DNA of 64,000 nt from Cytophagales bacterium WSM2-2 (GTDB taxonomy: Bacteria > Bacteroidota > Bacteroidia > Cytophagales > Cyclobacteriaceae): the NCBI GenBank assembly GCA_015472025.1, contig BNHL01000001.1:1461501-1525500 (forward strand). The letters are read 5' to 3'. This document shows positions 8,160-16,522 of the stretch, in pieces; the stretch's first letter is position 1, and each line of letters starts with the position of its first letter. The translations under genes and the position numbers were made by a program. Under the pieces are notes generated by a model. The model worked only from the letters and a program-made list of their open reading frames with translations, was not told the origin of the DNA and did not search any database.

Positions 8160-9338
8160 TCATCTTTTAAGAAAGATGTTTGCAAATTGATCGGATAATT
8201 TTCTTCGATCATATTTTTCTTCGGCCAAATTTCGGGATGCTCGCTGAAATGCTTCGAGTTTTTTATGATCGTGAATAAAAGGTTCAACCTTTTTTACAAA
8301 ATCGGTCGGATGATGAGGATCAACGGAAACGCCACATTGTGTCTTTTCTATTTCTTCCTTAATCCAACCACCGAAATTGACAATGATAAGTTTGCCCGCG
8401 GCCAGTGCGTCAAAATATTTGTTTGGTGAACCTGTTTCGAGGATGGGAACATTTTTATAACACACAAACGCAGCATCACTGATACTCATGATCTCTTTTA
8501 CCATCTCACGGTTGACAAACCCGGTAATTGAAATATTGTTGAGATTAAGTTTTTGAGCCGAATACTTTAAATGATTAAGCATTGCGCCCTCCCCGCTCAG
8601 GATAAAATGAACTGGTAGATTTGCCTTTCTAGAGGCATTGGCACACTCAATAAAGTAGTCCAGCCCATTTGCCATACCCAATGCCCCGATATATGAGACA
8701 ACAAATTTCCCTTCAGTCCCCAGCCTCCTTTCCGAAGTCGTATTCTTTGCAGTTGGCTTATAGAAGTCACAGTCAGCAATGTTGGGAATGATGTGGATTC
8801 TCTTTCGGGAAATTTTCTTTTCGATAGCAATTTTTATTGGAGTTGAAAGGGCCACAATTGAATCCGCTCCTTCATAAATTTTTCTTTCAAGTCGGTAAAG
8901 CATTTGAGCGAACAAGTAGTTTTTTACAATTCTCATTTGTACCGGTGCATCCGGCCAAAGATCACCCACTTCAAAAATGTATTTCAGGTTCAATTTCTTT
9001 TTCAACCGCAGTGCAGCAAGCCCAACCGTGAGCGGAGTGGATATGGCATAGCAGACATCAACATTTGGAATTGTTGAAGCTAGCAAGACACTTTTTCGAA
9101 CATACTTCAAAAAAGAAAAGCTTCGTAACGCAAACCCAAATGAATTGTCATAGGCGATGGGCAATGAATGCACCTCAATGCCTTCCAGGTTCTCTTTTCG
9201 ATACATCTTGTCATTCGTTCCGGTAATTATCACTGTTTCAATTCCACGATCTACTAATGATTTCGCCAGGTAATAGGAGCGGATGGCCCCACCTGCAACT
9301 GGTGTTCTGAAATGCTGGTGTAGAATCAAAACTTTCAC
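8160..9338 (-). CDS. glycosyltransferase family 4 (GT-B fold)
   Basis: 392 residues beginning at a GTG (MKVLILHQHF). The N-terminal half has the Rossmann-like acceptor domain with the Gly-rich VAGGAIRSYYLAKSL loop; the C-terminal half has VSYIGALGMANGL (donor domain start), the SGEG strand and ETGSPNKYFDALAAGK, which carries the E-x7-E-like region that binds the nucleotide sugar. It resembles WbuB-type enzymes that add sugars to surface polysaccharides at the cytosolic membrane face. It stands alone, with no other polysaccharide gene beside it. A near-match TTTCTTTG ends four bases before the start codon. Donor and acceptor are unknown. Confidence 0.92.
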   Translation of the reverse strand: MKVLILHQHFRTPVAGGAIRSYYLAKSLVDRGIETVIITGTNDKMYRKENLEGIEVHSLPIAYDNSFGFALRSFSFLKYVRKSVLLASTIPNVDVCYAISTPLTVGLAALRLKKKLNLKYIFEVGDLWPDAPVQMRIVKNYLFAQMLYRLERKIYEGADSIVALSTPIKIAIEKKISRKRIHIIPNIADCDFYKPTAKNTTSERRLGTEGKFVVSYIGALGMANGLDYFIECANASRKANLPVHFILSGEGAMLNHLKYSAQKLNLNNISITGFVNREMVKEIMSISDAAFVCYKNVPILETGSPNKYFDALAAGKLIIVNFGGWIKEEIEKTQCGVSVDPHHPTDFVKKVEPFIHDHKKLEAFQRASRNLAEEKYDRRKLSDQFANIFLKR

Positions 9339-9386
9339 TGCGCAAAGAAATAAGGAAACCTTGTCAATGCAAAGCCGTATTTATGC

Positions 9387-9417
9387 TTTGGAATTAAGAT
9401 ACCGATCGGTATCTTTG
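9387..9417 (+). promoter_or_regulatory. promoter of the TetR gene, overlapping its operator
   Basis: TTTG (9387-9390), 19 bases, TATCTTTG (9410-9417): a perfect Bacteroidota -33/-7 pair. The -7 box ends five bases before the ATG at 9423, so the message should be leaderless or have only one to three leader bases. Confidence 0.8.
9396..9415. promoter_or_regulatory. TetR operator 1, 20-bp perfect palindrome
   Basis: AAGATACCGATCGGTATCTT is a perfect 20-base palindrome. It fills the spacer and the first six bases of the -7 box of the TetR promoter, so a bound dimer would block RNA polymerase: expected autorepression. The core recurs at 10031 before the hydrolase gene. Confidence 0.85.
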
Positions 9418-9422
9418 ATTTT

Positions 9423-10013
9423 ATGCGTAACCGCGAAAAAACGATAGGCACTATTTTAAGGCATGCCGGGAAGCTTTTCAATTCACACGGCTATAAGGCA
9501 ACGTCCATCGGCCACATTACTAAAGCCACGGGTCTTACTAAAGGTGCGGTTTACCGGCATTTCAAAAGCAAAGAAAACCTCGAGGCTGAGACTTTGACAT
9601 ACCTGACTTCTCAATTAAATGAAACGCTCGGCCAAAAAATCCGGGAAGCAAAAAACGCGGGAGATAAGCTTCGTGCTATTCTGACGTATCATGAAACTTA
9701 TATCACAAAGCCGCCTATCCAGGGAGGTTGCCCGTTACTGAACGCAGCTATCGAAGCGGATGATAGTAATGTGGTGCTTCGCAAAAAGGCCCTTTCGATT
9801 CTAAATATGCTGAAGGGATCGATTATCCATATTCTCAATCGTGGTATTGAATTTAATCAGATCAAAAAGACTGTCGACAAAAATTACTTTGCCACGGTCG
9901 TCATCGCCAGCCTGGAAGGAGCTATTATGATGAGTAAACTGGCCAAAACAAACGATGACATCAGGATTGTTATCAGTCATTTGGAAAAAATGATTAAAGA
10001 AATAGAAGTTTAA
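9423..10013 (+). CDS. TetR/AcrR family transcriptional repressor
   Basis: 196 residues. The N-terminal helix-turn-helix is clear: ILRHAGKLFNSHGYKATSIGHIT, then ATGLTKGAVYRHFKSKENL (about residues 33-52), the TetR recognition helix with the usual tyrosine and F-x-S-K-E-x-L. The C-terminal ligand domain includes GGCPLLNAAIEADD, which is characteristic of the AcrR/YxaF-like group (TetR_C). It should bind the 20-base palindrome over its own promoter and the second copy before the downstream hydrolase gene, so both genes respond to one inducer. The inducer is unknown, possibly a substrate or product of the hydrolase. Confidence 0.93.
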   Translation: MRNREKTIGTILRHAGKLFNSHGYKATSIGHITKATGLTKGAVYRHFKSKENLEAETLTYLTSQLNETLGQKIREAKNAGDKLRAILTYHETYITKPPIQGGCPLLNAAIEADDSNVVLRKKALSILNMLKGSIIHILNRGIEFNQIKKTVDKNYFATVVIASLEGAIMMSKLAKTNDDIRIVISHLEKMIKEIEV

Positions 10014-10018
10014 AATTT

Positions 10019-10050
10019 TTTGAACAATAAGATACCGATTGGTATCTAAA
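10019..10050 (+). promoter_or_regulatory. candidate internal promoter before the hydrolase gene
   Basis: TTTG (10019-10022), 20 bases, TATCTAAA (10043-10050). The -7 half is a weaker match than that of the TetR gene. It overlaps the second operator in the same geometry. Confidence 0.4.
10031..10046. promoter_or_regulatory. TetR operator 2
   Basis: GATACCGATTGGTATC matches the core of operator 1 at 15 of 16 bases, with one broken pair near the centre. It lies between the TetR stop codon and the hydrolase start at 10055. Confidence 0.8.
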
Positions 10051-10054
10051 ATAA

Positions 10055-10891
10055 ATGGATATGAAAAAAGCGCTGATTATCTTTTTCTTCCGCAACTACT
10101 TCAACTGGCTTGCGGTTATAGCCCCGGCAAAAGCGGGACGCGAAGGGTTTTATTTCTTTTGCCGTCCGCGCAGGAGGACGGTGAAGCCTCATCACCTGGA
10201 ATTCCTGGACACAGCAGAAAAATTCAATATCGATTATGATGGAAAAAAGGTCCGGGGTTACAAATGGGGAACTGGAGATCAAAAACTACTGCTACTACAC
10301 GGTTGGGAAAGCCACAGTTACTGGTGGAGAAATGTGGTCAACCATTTATCGAAAGAACGATTTACAATCTATTCCGTTGATGCACCCGGCCACGGCTTGT
10401 CGGAAGGGGATTACATCAACATCCCCCACTATAGCGGCCTCATTGAAAAAATCATTTTAGAGCATGGTGAATTTTACGCCATTCTTGGACACTCACTCGG
10501 GTCTTTTGCAACGGTCTACACTCTGCACCGCGCTCCTCATCTGAAGATTTCAAAGTTAGTGGCGATGGCCTCCCCGGGAGAGGCAATGGATTTTGTTAAC
10601 TTTTATAGAGCTACACTTGGGTTCTCCCAAAGCACCATGGACGCTATCAGAAAATACTTTGTTGAAAAATTGGGGCACGACCCGGAATACTATTCGCTCA
10701 AGGAATTTGCCAAGACACTTACCCTTCCTGGGCTAATGGTTCATGACACTGATGACTCTGAAGCACCTTACTCGCATGCCTTGGCAGCTCACCAGAACTG
10801 GAAAAATTCCAAGATGATCACCACATCGGGTCTGGGACACAACCTGAAATCGGTTGACCTCGTCAAAAATGTTATTGGCTTTTTGGATTAA
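10055..10891 (+). CDS. alpha/beta hydrolase controlled by the adjacent TetR protein
   Basis: 278 residues (or 276 from a second ATG at 10061). Features: LLLLHGWESHSYWW (oxyanion strand), GHSLGSF nucleophile elbow (Ser around residue 146), Asp in the MVHDTDDSEAPY region and a final GLGHNLK with the catalytic His. The N-terminus FFRNYFNWLAVIAPAKAGREGFYFFCRP is hydrophobic then Arg-rich and could contact the membrane. The TetR operator copy just upstream ties its expression to the TetR gene. Substrate unknown. It converges on the TonB receptor gene with four bases between stop codons. Confidence 0.88.
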   Translation: MDMKKALIIFFFRNYFNWLAVIAPAKAGREGFYFFCRPRRRTVKPHHLEFLDTAEKFNIDYDGKKVRGYKWGTGDQKLLLLHGWESHSYWWRNVVNHLSKERFTIYSVDAPGHGLSEGDYINIPHYSGLIEKIILEHGEFYAILGHSLGSFATVYTLHRAPHLKISKLVAMASPGEAMDFVNFYRATLGFSQSTMDAIRKYFVEKLGHDPEYYSLKEFAKTLTLPGLMVHDTDDSEAPYSHALAAHQNWKNSKMITTSGLGHNLKSVDLVKNVIGFLD

Positions 10892-10895
10892 TCTT

Positions 10896-12935
10896 TCAAA
10901 GCTTTGGAATAAGCTTCATTCCAAAATAAAAATTACGTGTGGCCGCTGCATTGAAATACCGGCCTCCGGCTGCATTGAGATCGTTGCCGAGACTGTACCG
11001 CTGATCGAGTGCGTTGTCTATTCCAGTAAAAAATTCAAATGGTGTTTTGGAAGTAAACTTCCCCTTAAATCCGATTCTTGAACCTAGTAGAAAGTAACTT
11101 GAAGCATAAATCGAATTGGAGTCATTGAGTGGAGTGCAGTCAACATAACTGGAGGTCAGGTTCCAGTAAAATCCATTCCGGAAATTCAAATCAAGTCCAT
11201 AGATCAATGTATTCAATGGAGAACCTGTCCAGCGGTTCCCTGAATAGTCCACACCATCGTGCTGATAATTTGAAAATTTGTAATTGGTCAATGTATAGGA
11301 AATCCAGGTTCGGAAGTAGGAAATCCTTCGTGAGGAAGAAGCTACCTGATAGGAAATAAAAGTTTCTACTCCTTTTTGTGAAGTGCTTCCCGCATTAATG
11401 AAGTAATCAGCGTTGTAAATATTCTTCTGGCTTACAATCGCCTGGGTCAATTCAAAGTCGTAACCGACTATATCGAAAGAAAGCCTCCGGGAAATCATTC
11501 CACGAAAGCCAACCTCGTAACTGATTCCTTCCTCAGGGGCAAGCGTGTTGTTATAAACTCCGGATGATGGTCGTACCTCCGCTTGTGATGGTGCAGAAAA
11601 TCCTTTGCTCACCGAAGCAAAAGACGAGAACGAGTCATTGAATTTTTTAATGACGGCCAGCCGTGGTGAAAATACCAGATCAAAATTTCTCTGCTGTTGC
11701 CCGGCAGGCGTACCACTCAACCGGTCAAATTTGTATTTTAGAAAATTGCCGCTGCCACCAATCGTGATGTAAAAATTTCCTGGCAAATCAAATTCTCCCT
11801 GTGCAAATAAAAGAACTGAATTAGATGTCAGGCGATCGTCTGTCTGCAGGGTATCTTTCACCCCACTTCTGTTTCCATAGTCAGTCAGGGGAGAATAGAA
11901 ATACTGATACTCTGCCCCCAAGGTCAGTTTGCCTTTCAATCCGGCTTCTCCGAACTCGTAGCGTGAGTCTGTTCGTCCGCCCCAGTTTTGTTCTGTGCGC
12001 CTCTCATAGTTAAGAATAGAGGGATTTGTGAAATCCGTATAAGAGCCATACACTCCTGCTTTTGTTGACCATCGCGAATTCCATTGACGATCATAAGTGG
12101 ATGAGCCGTAGATCGTCTTGTTATAAATAGCTGCCTGCTGTTGAACTGCACCACCCGTTGCTGATGGGGGCCGGGCCTGTTTTGGATTCGCATCGTATTG
12201 CGCCAGCGTAAGTCCGCCCGGAGTCTGGTAGTAGAGATCAGTATAAAAGACAGACAGACGAAGCCCGCTCTTATCACTTAAAGAGAATTTTCCTTCGAGG
12301 TTCAGTGCACTCCGTCTCATCGCTGCCTGCTCCCGATATCCGTCCGATTGCTGGTGCGCGTAGTTTAGAAAAAATTTATTTCGTGAATTTCCAAATACCG
12401 CGCTGGACTGATATCGCTGCAAACCAAAACTTCCACCACTCGCGGACAACTGAACCTGATTGGGTTTCGCCAGGGATCCATTCAACAACACAGTGCCACC
12501 GGTTCCTGCTCCGTATAAACTTGCTCCCGGTCCTTTAATAATTTCTGCGCGATCAAAAGCATCAAAGTCGAGAAGGTTGAGGTAAGTATTGCCTCCGCCA
12601 TCAGTAAGCGGCAGTCCGTTCCAATAAAACTTAACATTGCGAATTCCGAAAGGAGATCGAAGAGTACTTCCCCGAACAGAGAACCGGTAACTACCGGGCG
12701 AACGTTCTTCCATACGCACTCCCGGCACTGCATTCATACTGGAGACAATCGAAGAATTGTTAAACCTGTTAATATCCTTTTCGGAAACAATGCCCAACGC
12801 CACTGGTACTTCTTTGAGCGAGCGGTTATACTGATAAGCCGTGACAACCACTTCGTCCAGTGTTCGCAGTGAGTCAGAGTTTTGAGCCCGGGCTATCACG
12901 GATGCCAAACATAAAATGATCAGGAAACGATACAT
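10896..12935 (-). CDS. TonB-dependent outer-membrane receptor
   Basis: 679 residues. Signal peptide (about 1-17, ending ARA-QN), a TonB-box-like segment LDEVVVTAYQYNRSL, then the plug domain with VPGVRMEERSPGSYRFSVRG and IIKGPGASLYGAGTGGTV, and a 22-strand barrel ending in the aromatic FYFGMKLIPKL. There is no carboxypeptidase-like N-terminal extension, so it is not a SusC-type polysaccharide receptor; it resembles FecA/iron-complex receptors. It starts two bases after the ispH stop codon, so it is probably co-transcribed with ispH, whose enzyme needs an Fe-S cluster. The ligand cannot be told. Confidence 0.93.
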   Translation of the reverse strand: MYRFLIILCLASVIARAQNSDSLRTLDEVVVTAYQYNRSLKEVPVALGIVSEKDINRFNNSSIVSSMNAVPGVRMEERSPGSYRFSVRGSTLRSPFGIRNVKFYWNGLPLTDGGGNTYLNLLDFDAFDRAEIIKGPGASLYGAGTGGTVLLNGSLAKPNQVQLSASGGSFGLQRYQSSAVFGNSRNKFFLNYAHQQSDGYREQAAMRRSALNLEGKFSLSDKSGLRLSVFYTDLYYQTPGGLTLAQYDANPKQARPPSATGGAVQQQAAIYNKTIYGSSTYDRQWNSRWSTKAGVYGSYTDFTNPSILNYERRTEQNWGGRTDSRYEFGEAGLKGKLTLGAEYQYFYSPLTDYGNRSGVKDTLQTDDRLTSNSVLLFAQGEFDLPGNFYITIGGSGNFLKYKFDRLSGTPAGQQQRNFDLVFSPRLAVIKKFNDSFSSFASVSKGFSAPSQAEVRPSSGVYNNTLAPEEGISYEVGFRGMISRRLSFDIVGYDFELTQAIVSQKNIYNADYFINAGSTSQKGVETFISYQVASSSRRISYFRTWISYTLTNYKFSNYQHDGVDYSGNRWTGSPLNTLIYGLDLNFRNGFYWNLTSSYVDCTPLNDSNSIYASSYFLLGSRIGFKGKFTSKTPFEFFTGIDNALDQRYSLGNDLNAAGGRYFNAAATRNFYFGMKLIPKL

Positions 12936-12937
12936 TG

Positions 12938-14161
12938 TTAAGCCTTGTAGTCTGACATGACTTCTTCGACAGACTTTACCCCTTCAAAGAAAGTAATCAT
13001 CTTCAACATCACGCGATCCACCAGTGTATCCGGGCAAGAGGCTCCACTTGTCAAAACGATCCTGACCGGATTTTTGTCGGGCAGAAAATGATTCGTGATC
13101 TTTTTCTCCTTCTTATGATAATCGAAATGATAAATCTCTGCGGCAGATTTTATTTCGTTTTCCGAATTAATGAAGAACGTGGGAAAATTACGTTCGCAAA
13201 GTTCTACGATGTGAGACGTGTTTGAACTATTATAGCCGCCAACAACTAAAGCAAGGTCTGCCTGAGTTTTAAGCAGTTCGTAAGTCGAGTCCTGATTGTC
13301 GTTGGTGGCGTAACAAAGTGTATCACGCGTATCGGCAAAGTGATCTTTCAGACTCTCCTGTCCATATTTCGAGATCATCGTCTGTTTGAAATAATCAGCT
13401 ATGGCTTGAGTTTCTGTGGCGAGCATCGTTGTCTGGTTTACCACACCCACTCGTTTCAAATCAATATCCAGATTGAATCCTTTGGAAAAGCGGCCTTCAA
13501 ACTCCTTATAAAATTCCTCTGCTTTTTTTTCTCCCGTGACATATTGCGCAAGAAGCCTGGCCTCTTTCATATCTTGTACCACCACTGAAGCTCCGTTATG
13601 GGCGCTATGTGAAAAGGTGGCACGTGTTTCTTCATGCCTTGGTTTCCCATGAATGATTATCGTGTAATTCTCCTTTCCCAGCTTCTCAGCCCGTGTCCAT
13701 ACTTTCTCTACAAAAGGACAAGTGGTGTTATACTTCTGTACTTCCACATTCTTATCAAGAAGAAAATGTTCGATCTCCATTGTCGTGCCGAATGCAGGTA
13801 TGATCACCACATCGTCTTTGCCAATTTTCTCCCAGGGAATAAACTGCGTGCCATCGGTGTCGGTAATGAATTCGATACCACGGCTTTGCAAGTCTGCATT
13901 CACTTCCTGGTTGTGGATCATCTGACTCAACAGATACACTTTCTTGTTCGGGTTTTCTTCCAATGCACGATAACTGATCTCAATGGCGTTCTCCACACCA
14001 TAACAAAAACCGAAATGACGGGCGAGGAAAAACTGCACAGGGCCAAAATCAAGCAGCGTAGGTTGAAAATCCTGCTTGCGATGATCTTTCAAACGTCTTA
14101 CTTCCTTGATTCTCCCGGTAATGGAAGAGCGATAATACGCTGGTATGTCAAATTTTTTGAT
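12938..14161 (-). CDS. ispH: 4-hydroxy-3-methylbut-2-enyl diphosphate reductase, unusual start
   Basis: Last enzyme of the MEP isoprenoid pathway: reduces HMBPP to IPP and DMAPP with a [4Fe-4S] cluster. Cluster ligands are visible in HFGFCYGVENA, NTTCPFVEKVW and SGASCPDTLVD; IIIHGKPRHEE carries the substrate His. Homology-like sequence continues upstream of the first usable NTG (a TTG at 14092): reading back gives ..KKFDIPAYYRSSITGRIKEVRRL, which looks like the normal Bacteroidota N-terminus, and begins at ATC (14159-14161) before an in-frame stop. No ATG, GTG or TTG lies in that stretch. A good promoter just upstream (14181-14208) puts the full frame in the message. The start therefore is either AUC or an internal TTG giving 384 residues. 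Confidence 0.93.
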   Translation of the reverse strand: MKKFDIPAYYRSSITGRIKEVRRLKDHRKQDFQPTLLDFGPVQFFLARHFGFCYGVENAIEISYRALEENPNKKVYLLSQMIHNQEVNADLQSRGIEFITDTDGTQFIPWEKIGKDDVVIIPAFGTTMEIEHFLLDKNVEVQKYNTTCPFVEKVWTRAEKLGKENYTIIIHGKPRHEETRATFSHSAHNGASVVVQDMKEARLLAQYVTGEKKAEEFYKEFEGRFSKGFNLDIDLKRVGVVNQTTMLATETQAIADYFKQTMISKYGQESLKDHFADTRDTLCYATNDNQDSTYELLKTQADLALVVGGYNSSNTSHIVELCERNFPTFFINSENEIKSAAEIYHFDYHKKEKKITNHFLPDKNPVRIVLTSGASCPDTLVDRVMLKMITFFEGVKSVEEVMSDYKA

Positions 14162-14180
14162 AGTCGTCTCTTTAGAATGC

Positions 14181-14208
14181 CAAAGTTAAGGTCGCGCCAG
14201 TTAACAAA
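14181..14208 (-). promoter_or_regulatory. promoter of ispH
   Basis: On the minus strand: TTTG (14205-14208), 16 bases, TAACTTTG (14181-14188), a perfect -7 box. It ends 19 bases before the ATC codon at 14161, within the tail of the acylase transcription unit. Confidence 0.6.
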
Positions 14209-14217
14209 AAACCTGAA

Positions 14218-16263
14218 TCATTTTGGATGGTAGACCCGCTCAGCAGTTTTGTAAACCTCCGCTTTGTTCAAGGTCATCCGTTTTGTTTTCTGCTGGGTGA
14301 AAAGTTCCATCTGGTCGGCATAGTGCGGACTGGAAGGTTCATTGGATGCCCCGTAGCAATTCACGCTTTCAATCTCAGGCCCTTGTTCTGTAAACCGCAC
14401 CAATTCAATATAAGACTCACCTTGCTGTCCTCTGATCTTTCCGTCTTTATGCTGAACACTGAGCATCGATGAAATTACATCAGGCACGCCTGGCAATGGT
14501 ACCTCTTTCTCTCCGCGTACCAGTTTTTGATACTCGCCAAGCGGTGCATCCAGTTTTTTGAAATTCTTTAAGAGGTATTCTTTCGTGAAAGTGAGCGCAT
14601 CAACACATTGTGCTTTCGTCAACCCCCAGGCGCGACCAGAACGACTCTGATCTGTGACATAATAATAGATGACTGCAAACACGGTAGCAGCTGTACTCTC
14701 CACGTTAGCTTTATGATCCCATGAATTCAATGAAGTAATCAATTCAGAAATCGCTGGATAATCATTCGGCTTCAAGCGAAACAATGTGTCGATGTTCATT
14801 CGGTAGCCAAATGTCGATGGAAGCTGAATGTCATATTTTATTCGCTTAAAATCTTCATAACTGACTTTATCCTTTTGGCTGATCAATTCCATAAAACGCA
14901 GACTCCGGTTGTTGTTATGCGTTTCAAAACCCATGGCGGCAGGATAATCCGCAGTCTTCAGATTATCAGTTGTCGAAGATGCATTGAATGGGGTATGGTT
15001 GCTGTTAAACAAATACCCACTGGAAGGGTTGATCAATTGTGGGAGCCTTTCCAAAGGATACATCTCTGTCCAAAGTGTTTGCGAAGTATTTCCAGGCAGT
15101 GTCGATTTCCAATTGTAGGCTGAATTGCGTACCGGAATTTTCCCGTTGCTTAAGTAATAAATAGTGTCGTAACGATCGGCATATACCACGTTGTAACCTG
15201 GAATGGCTATCATCTTCATTACATTTCTGAATTCCGTGAAATTCTTTGCTTTGTTCATTTTATACCACTGCTCAAGTGCGCGTATTTCATCGAGCGCTCC
15301 TGTACGAATGGAAAATGTTCCTCTGTCGGTGATCAAGGTAGGTCCGTACTTGCTCGTGTATACTTTCCGTTTTGCAGAAACAGTGATGCCCATCACCTTT
15401 AGGTGGAGTCGCACGGTCTCTTCTGTTAATGATTCCCACTTCCCGTCAAACTTGTATTGCAGTTTATTTGCAGGATTAATTTCTAACTGATAGACGTCCA
15501 GTTTATCCGGATTGTTTACCGTATGAGCCCAACCGAGGTATTCATTGCATCCGTGCAAAATAGTGGGTGACCCCGGGAACAGTGCTCCAAGAATATTCCA
15601 CCCCTCCTCACTGCACAAATGCGCCTCGTACCACGAAACCGGTCCCTCCAATGGTTGATGCGAATTGATCGCCAGGTAGGTTTGTCCGTCTGCAGTCTTT
15701 TTTGAATTGAATGCAAAACCATTGCTTCCTGTCGGAGCGAATTGCGCCAGCGGGATTGTTCCGTCAAAAATTCTTTTCAGCGCACCATCCACTCCTGATG
15801 AAATACAAAGCTGAAGTACGGAGTACGTTAGCATGTCTTTCGGTGCGAGAGGGAAAAGTTTTTTTAACAAGACTTTATCCTGATGCGCATTTGCGAATGC
15901 GTTAATACCATCGCAATATCCTTGCAGTAGTTTTTTGTATTCAGATGAAATGTCTTGTTCGTACCGACTTTCCACTAATTCACGGCAGTGCAAAAACTTA
16001 ACAATGAAATCGATCGTTGCTCCTTCTTTTCCTTTGTGCAGGCCCAGCATTGACTTGCCAACCATGGCTCCTTGCTGAATAGTATTGAAGTCGTCTTCTG
16101 CGTGAGCCCAGGCTAAACCATACGCGACTTCTGCATCGGTCTTCCCAAAAATGTGAGGCACCCCGAATTTATCCCTGACGATGTCGATGTTCTCAGGGTT
16201 GATCGTTTGCGCGACTGAGAAATTAACTAACAAAAAAAGAAAAAGGACTTTTATTAATCGCAT
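14218..16263 (-). CDS. penicillin acylase family protein (Ntn hydrolase, secreted)
   Basis: 681 residues with a signal peptide (about 1-18, SVAQ). The family is made as a proenzyme and cut autocatalytically to expose an N-terminal Ser; here that is Ser180 in APTGSNGFAFN, giving a short alpha chain and a long beta chain. VRDKFGVPHIFGKTDAEVAYGLAWAHAEDDF at the N-terminus and HTVNNPDKLDVYQLEI in the beta chain are also typical. It resembles the aculeacin/acyl-homoserine-lactone acylase group. Likely periplasmic amidase; substrate unknown. ispH lies downstream with its own promoter. Confidence 0.9.
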   Translation of the reverse strand: MRLIKVLFLFLLVNFSVAQTINPENIDIVRDKFGVPHIFGKTDAEVAYGLAWAHAEDDFNTIQQGAMVGKSMLGLHKGKEGATIDFIVKFLHCRELVESRYEQDISSEYKKLLQGYCDGINAFANAHQDKVLLKKLFPLAPKDMLTYSVLQLCISSGVDGALKRIFDGTIPLAQFAPTGSNGFAFNSKKTADGQTYLAINSHQPLEGPVSWYEAHLCSEEGWNILGALFPGSPTILHGCNEYLGWAHTVNNPDKLDVYQLEINPANKLQYKFDGKWESLTEETVRLHLKVMGITVSAKRKVYTSKYGPTLITDRGTFSIRTGALDEIRALEQWYKMNKAKNFTEFRNVMKMIAIPGYNVVYADRYDTIYYLSNGKIPVRNSAYNWKSTLPGNTSQTLWTEMYPLERLPQLINPSSGYLFNSNHTPFNASSTTDNLKTADYPAAMGFETHNNNRSLRFMELISQKDKVSYEDFKRIKYDIQLPSTFGYRMNIDTLFRLKPNDYPAISELITSLNSWDHKANVESTAATVFAVIYYYVTDQSRSGRAWGLTKAQCVDALTFTKEYLLKNFKKLDAPLGEYQKLVRGEKEVPLPGVPDVISSMLSVQHKDGKIRGQQGESYIELVRFTEQGPEIESVNCYGASNEPSSPHYADQMELFTQQKTKRMTLNKAEVYKTAERVYHPK

Positions 16264-16307
16264 ATGCCGGATCGCTTTGCAAACAAGATAGAGATGTGAG
16301 GGGAAAC

Positions 16308-16329
16308 AAAAAACCCCGGTTTCCCGGGG
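16308..16329 (-). terminator. terminator of the htrA transcription unit
   Basis: CCCCGG (16314-16319) pairs with CCGGGG (16324-16329) around a four-base loop; on the minus strand the stem is followed by six U. It ends the htrA plus small-gene unit before the acylase gene. Confidence 0.85.
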
Positions 16330-16335
16330 CTTTGA

Positions 16336-16509
16336 TTATGCTGCTTTCGATAGTTTGTCTTCTTTTATTTTGTGCGTTCGGACTTCCTTGGCACTGAGGT
16401 CGAACCACTTTACTTCGACCACTTTATTTTTAATGTACTTCAATACCTCCACCACTTTACCATCGATTTTGCTGCGTACGCGCTCGCCTTTTTTAAATAA
16501 CCTTTTCAT
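16336..16509 (-). CDS. small basic protein, SH3-like (unknown function)
   Basis: 57 residues starting at the ATG giving MKRLFKKGERVRSK; a longer frame extends upstream into htrA but this start is 13 bases after the htrA stop. The sequence is a run of short beta-type segments (ERVRSKI, KVVEVLKYI, NKVVEVKWFD, EVRTHKIKEDKL) and very Lys-rich, resembling small SH3/KOW-like barrels such as the DUF2158 group. It may bind RNA or act as a small modulator. It shares a transcript with htrA and ends before a strong terminator. No firm family. Confidence 0.65.
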   Translation of the reverse strand: MKRLFKKGERVRSKIDGKVVEVLKYIKNKVVEVKWFDLSAKEVRTHKIKEDKLSKAA

Positions 16510-16522
16510 ATGGATTGATTTA

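Noticed and set aside
13634..14233. 199-codon plus-strand frame
   Set aside because: Antisense shadow of ispH, whose cluster Cys motifs are clear.
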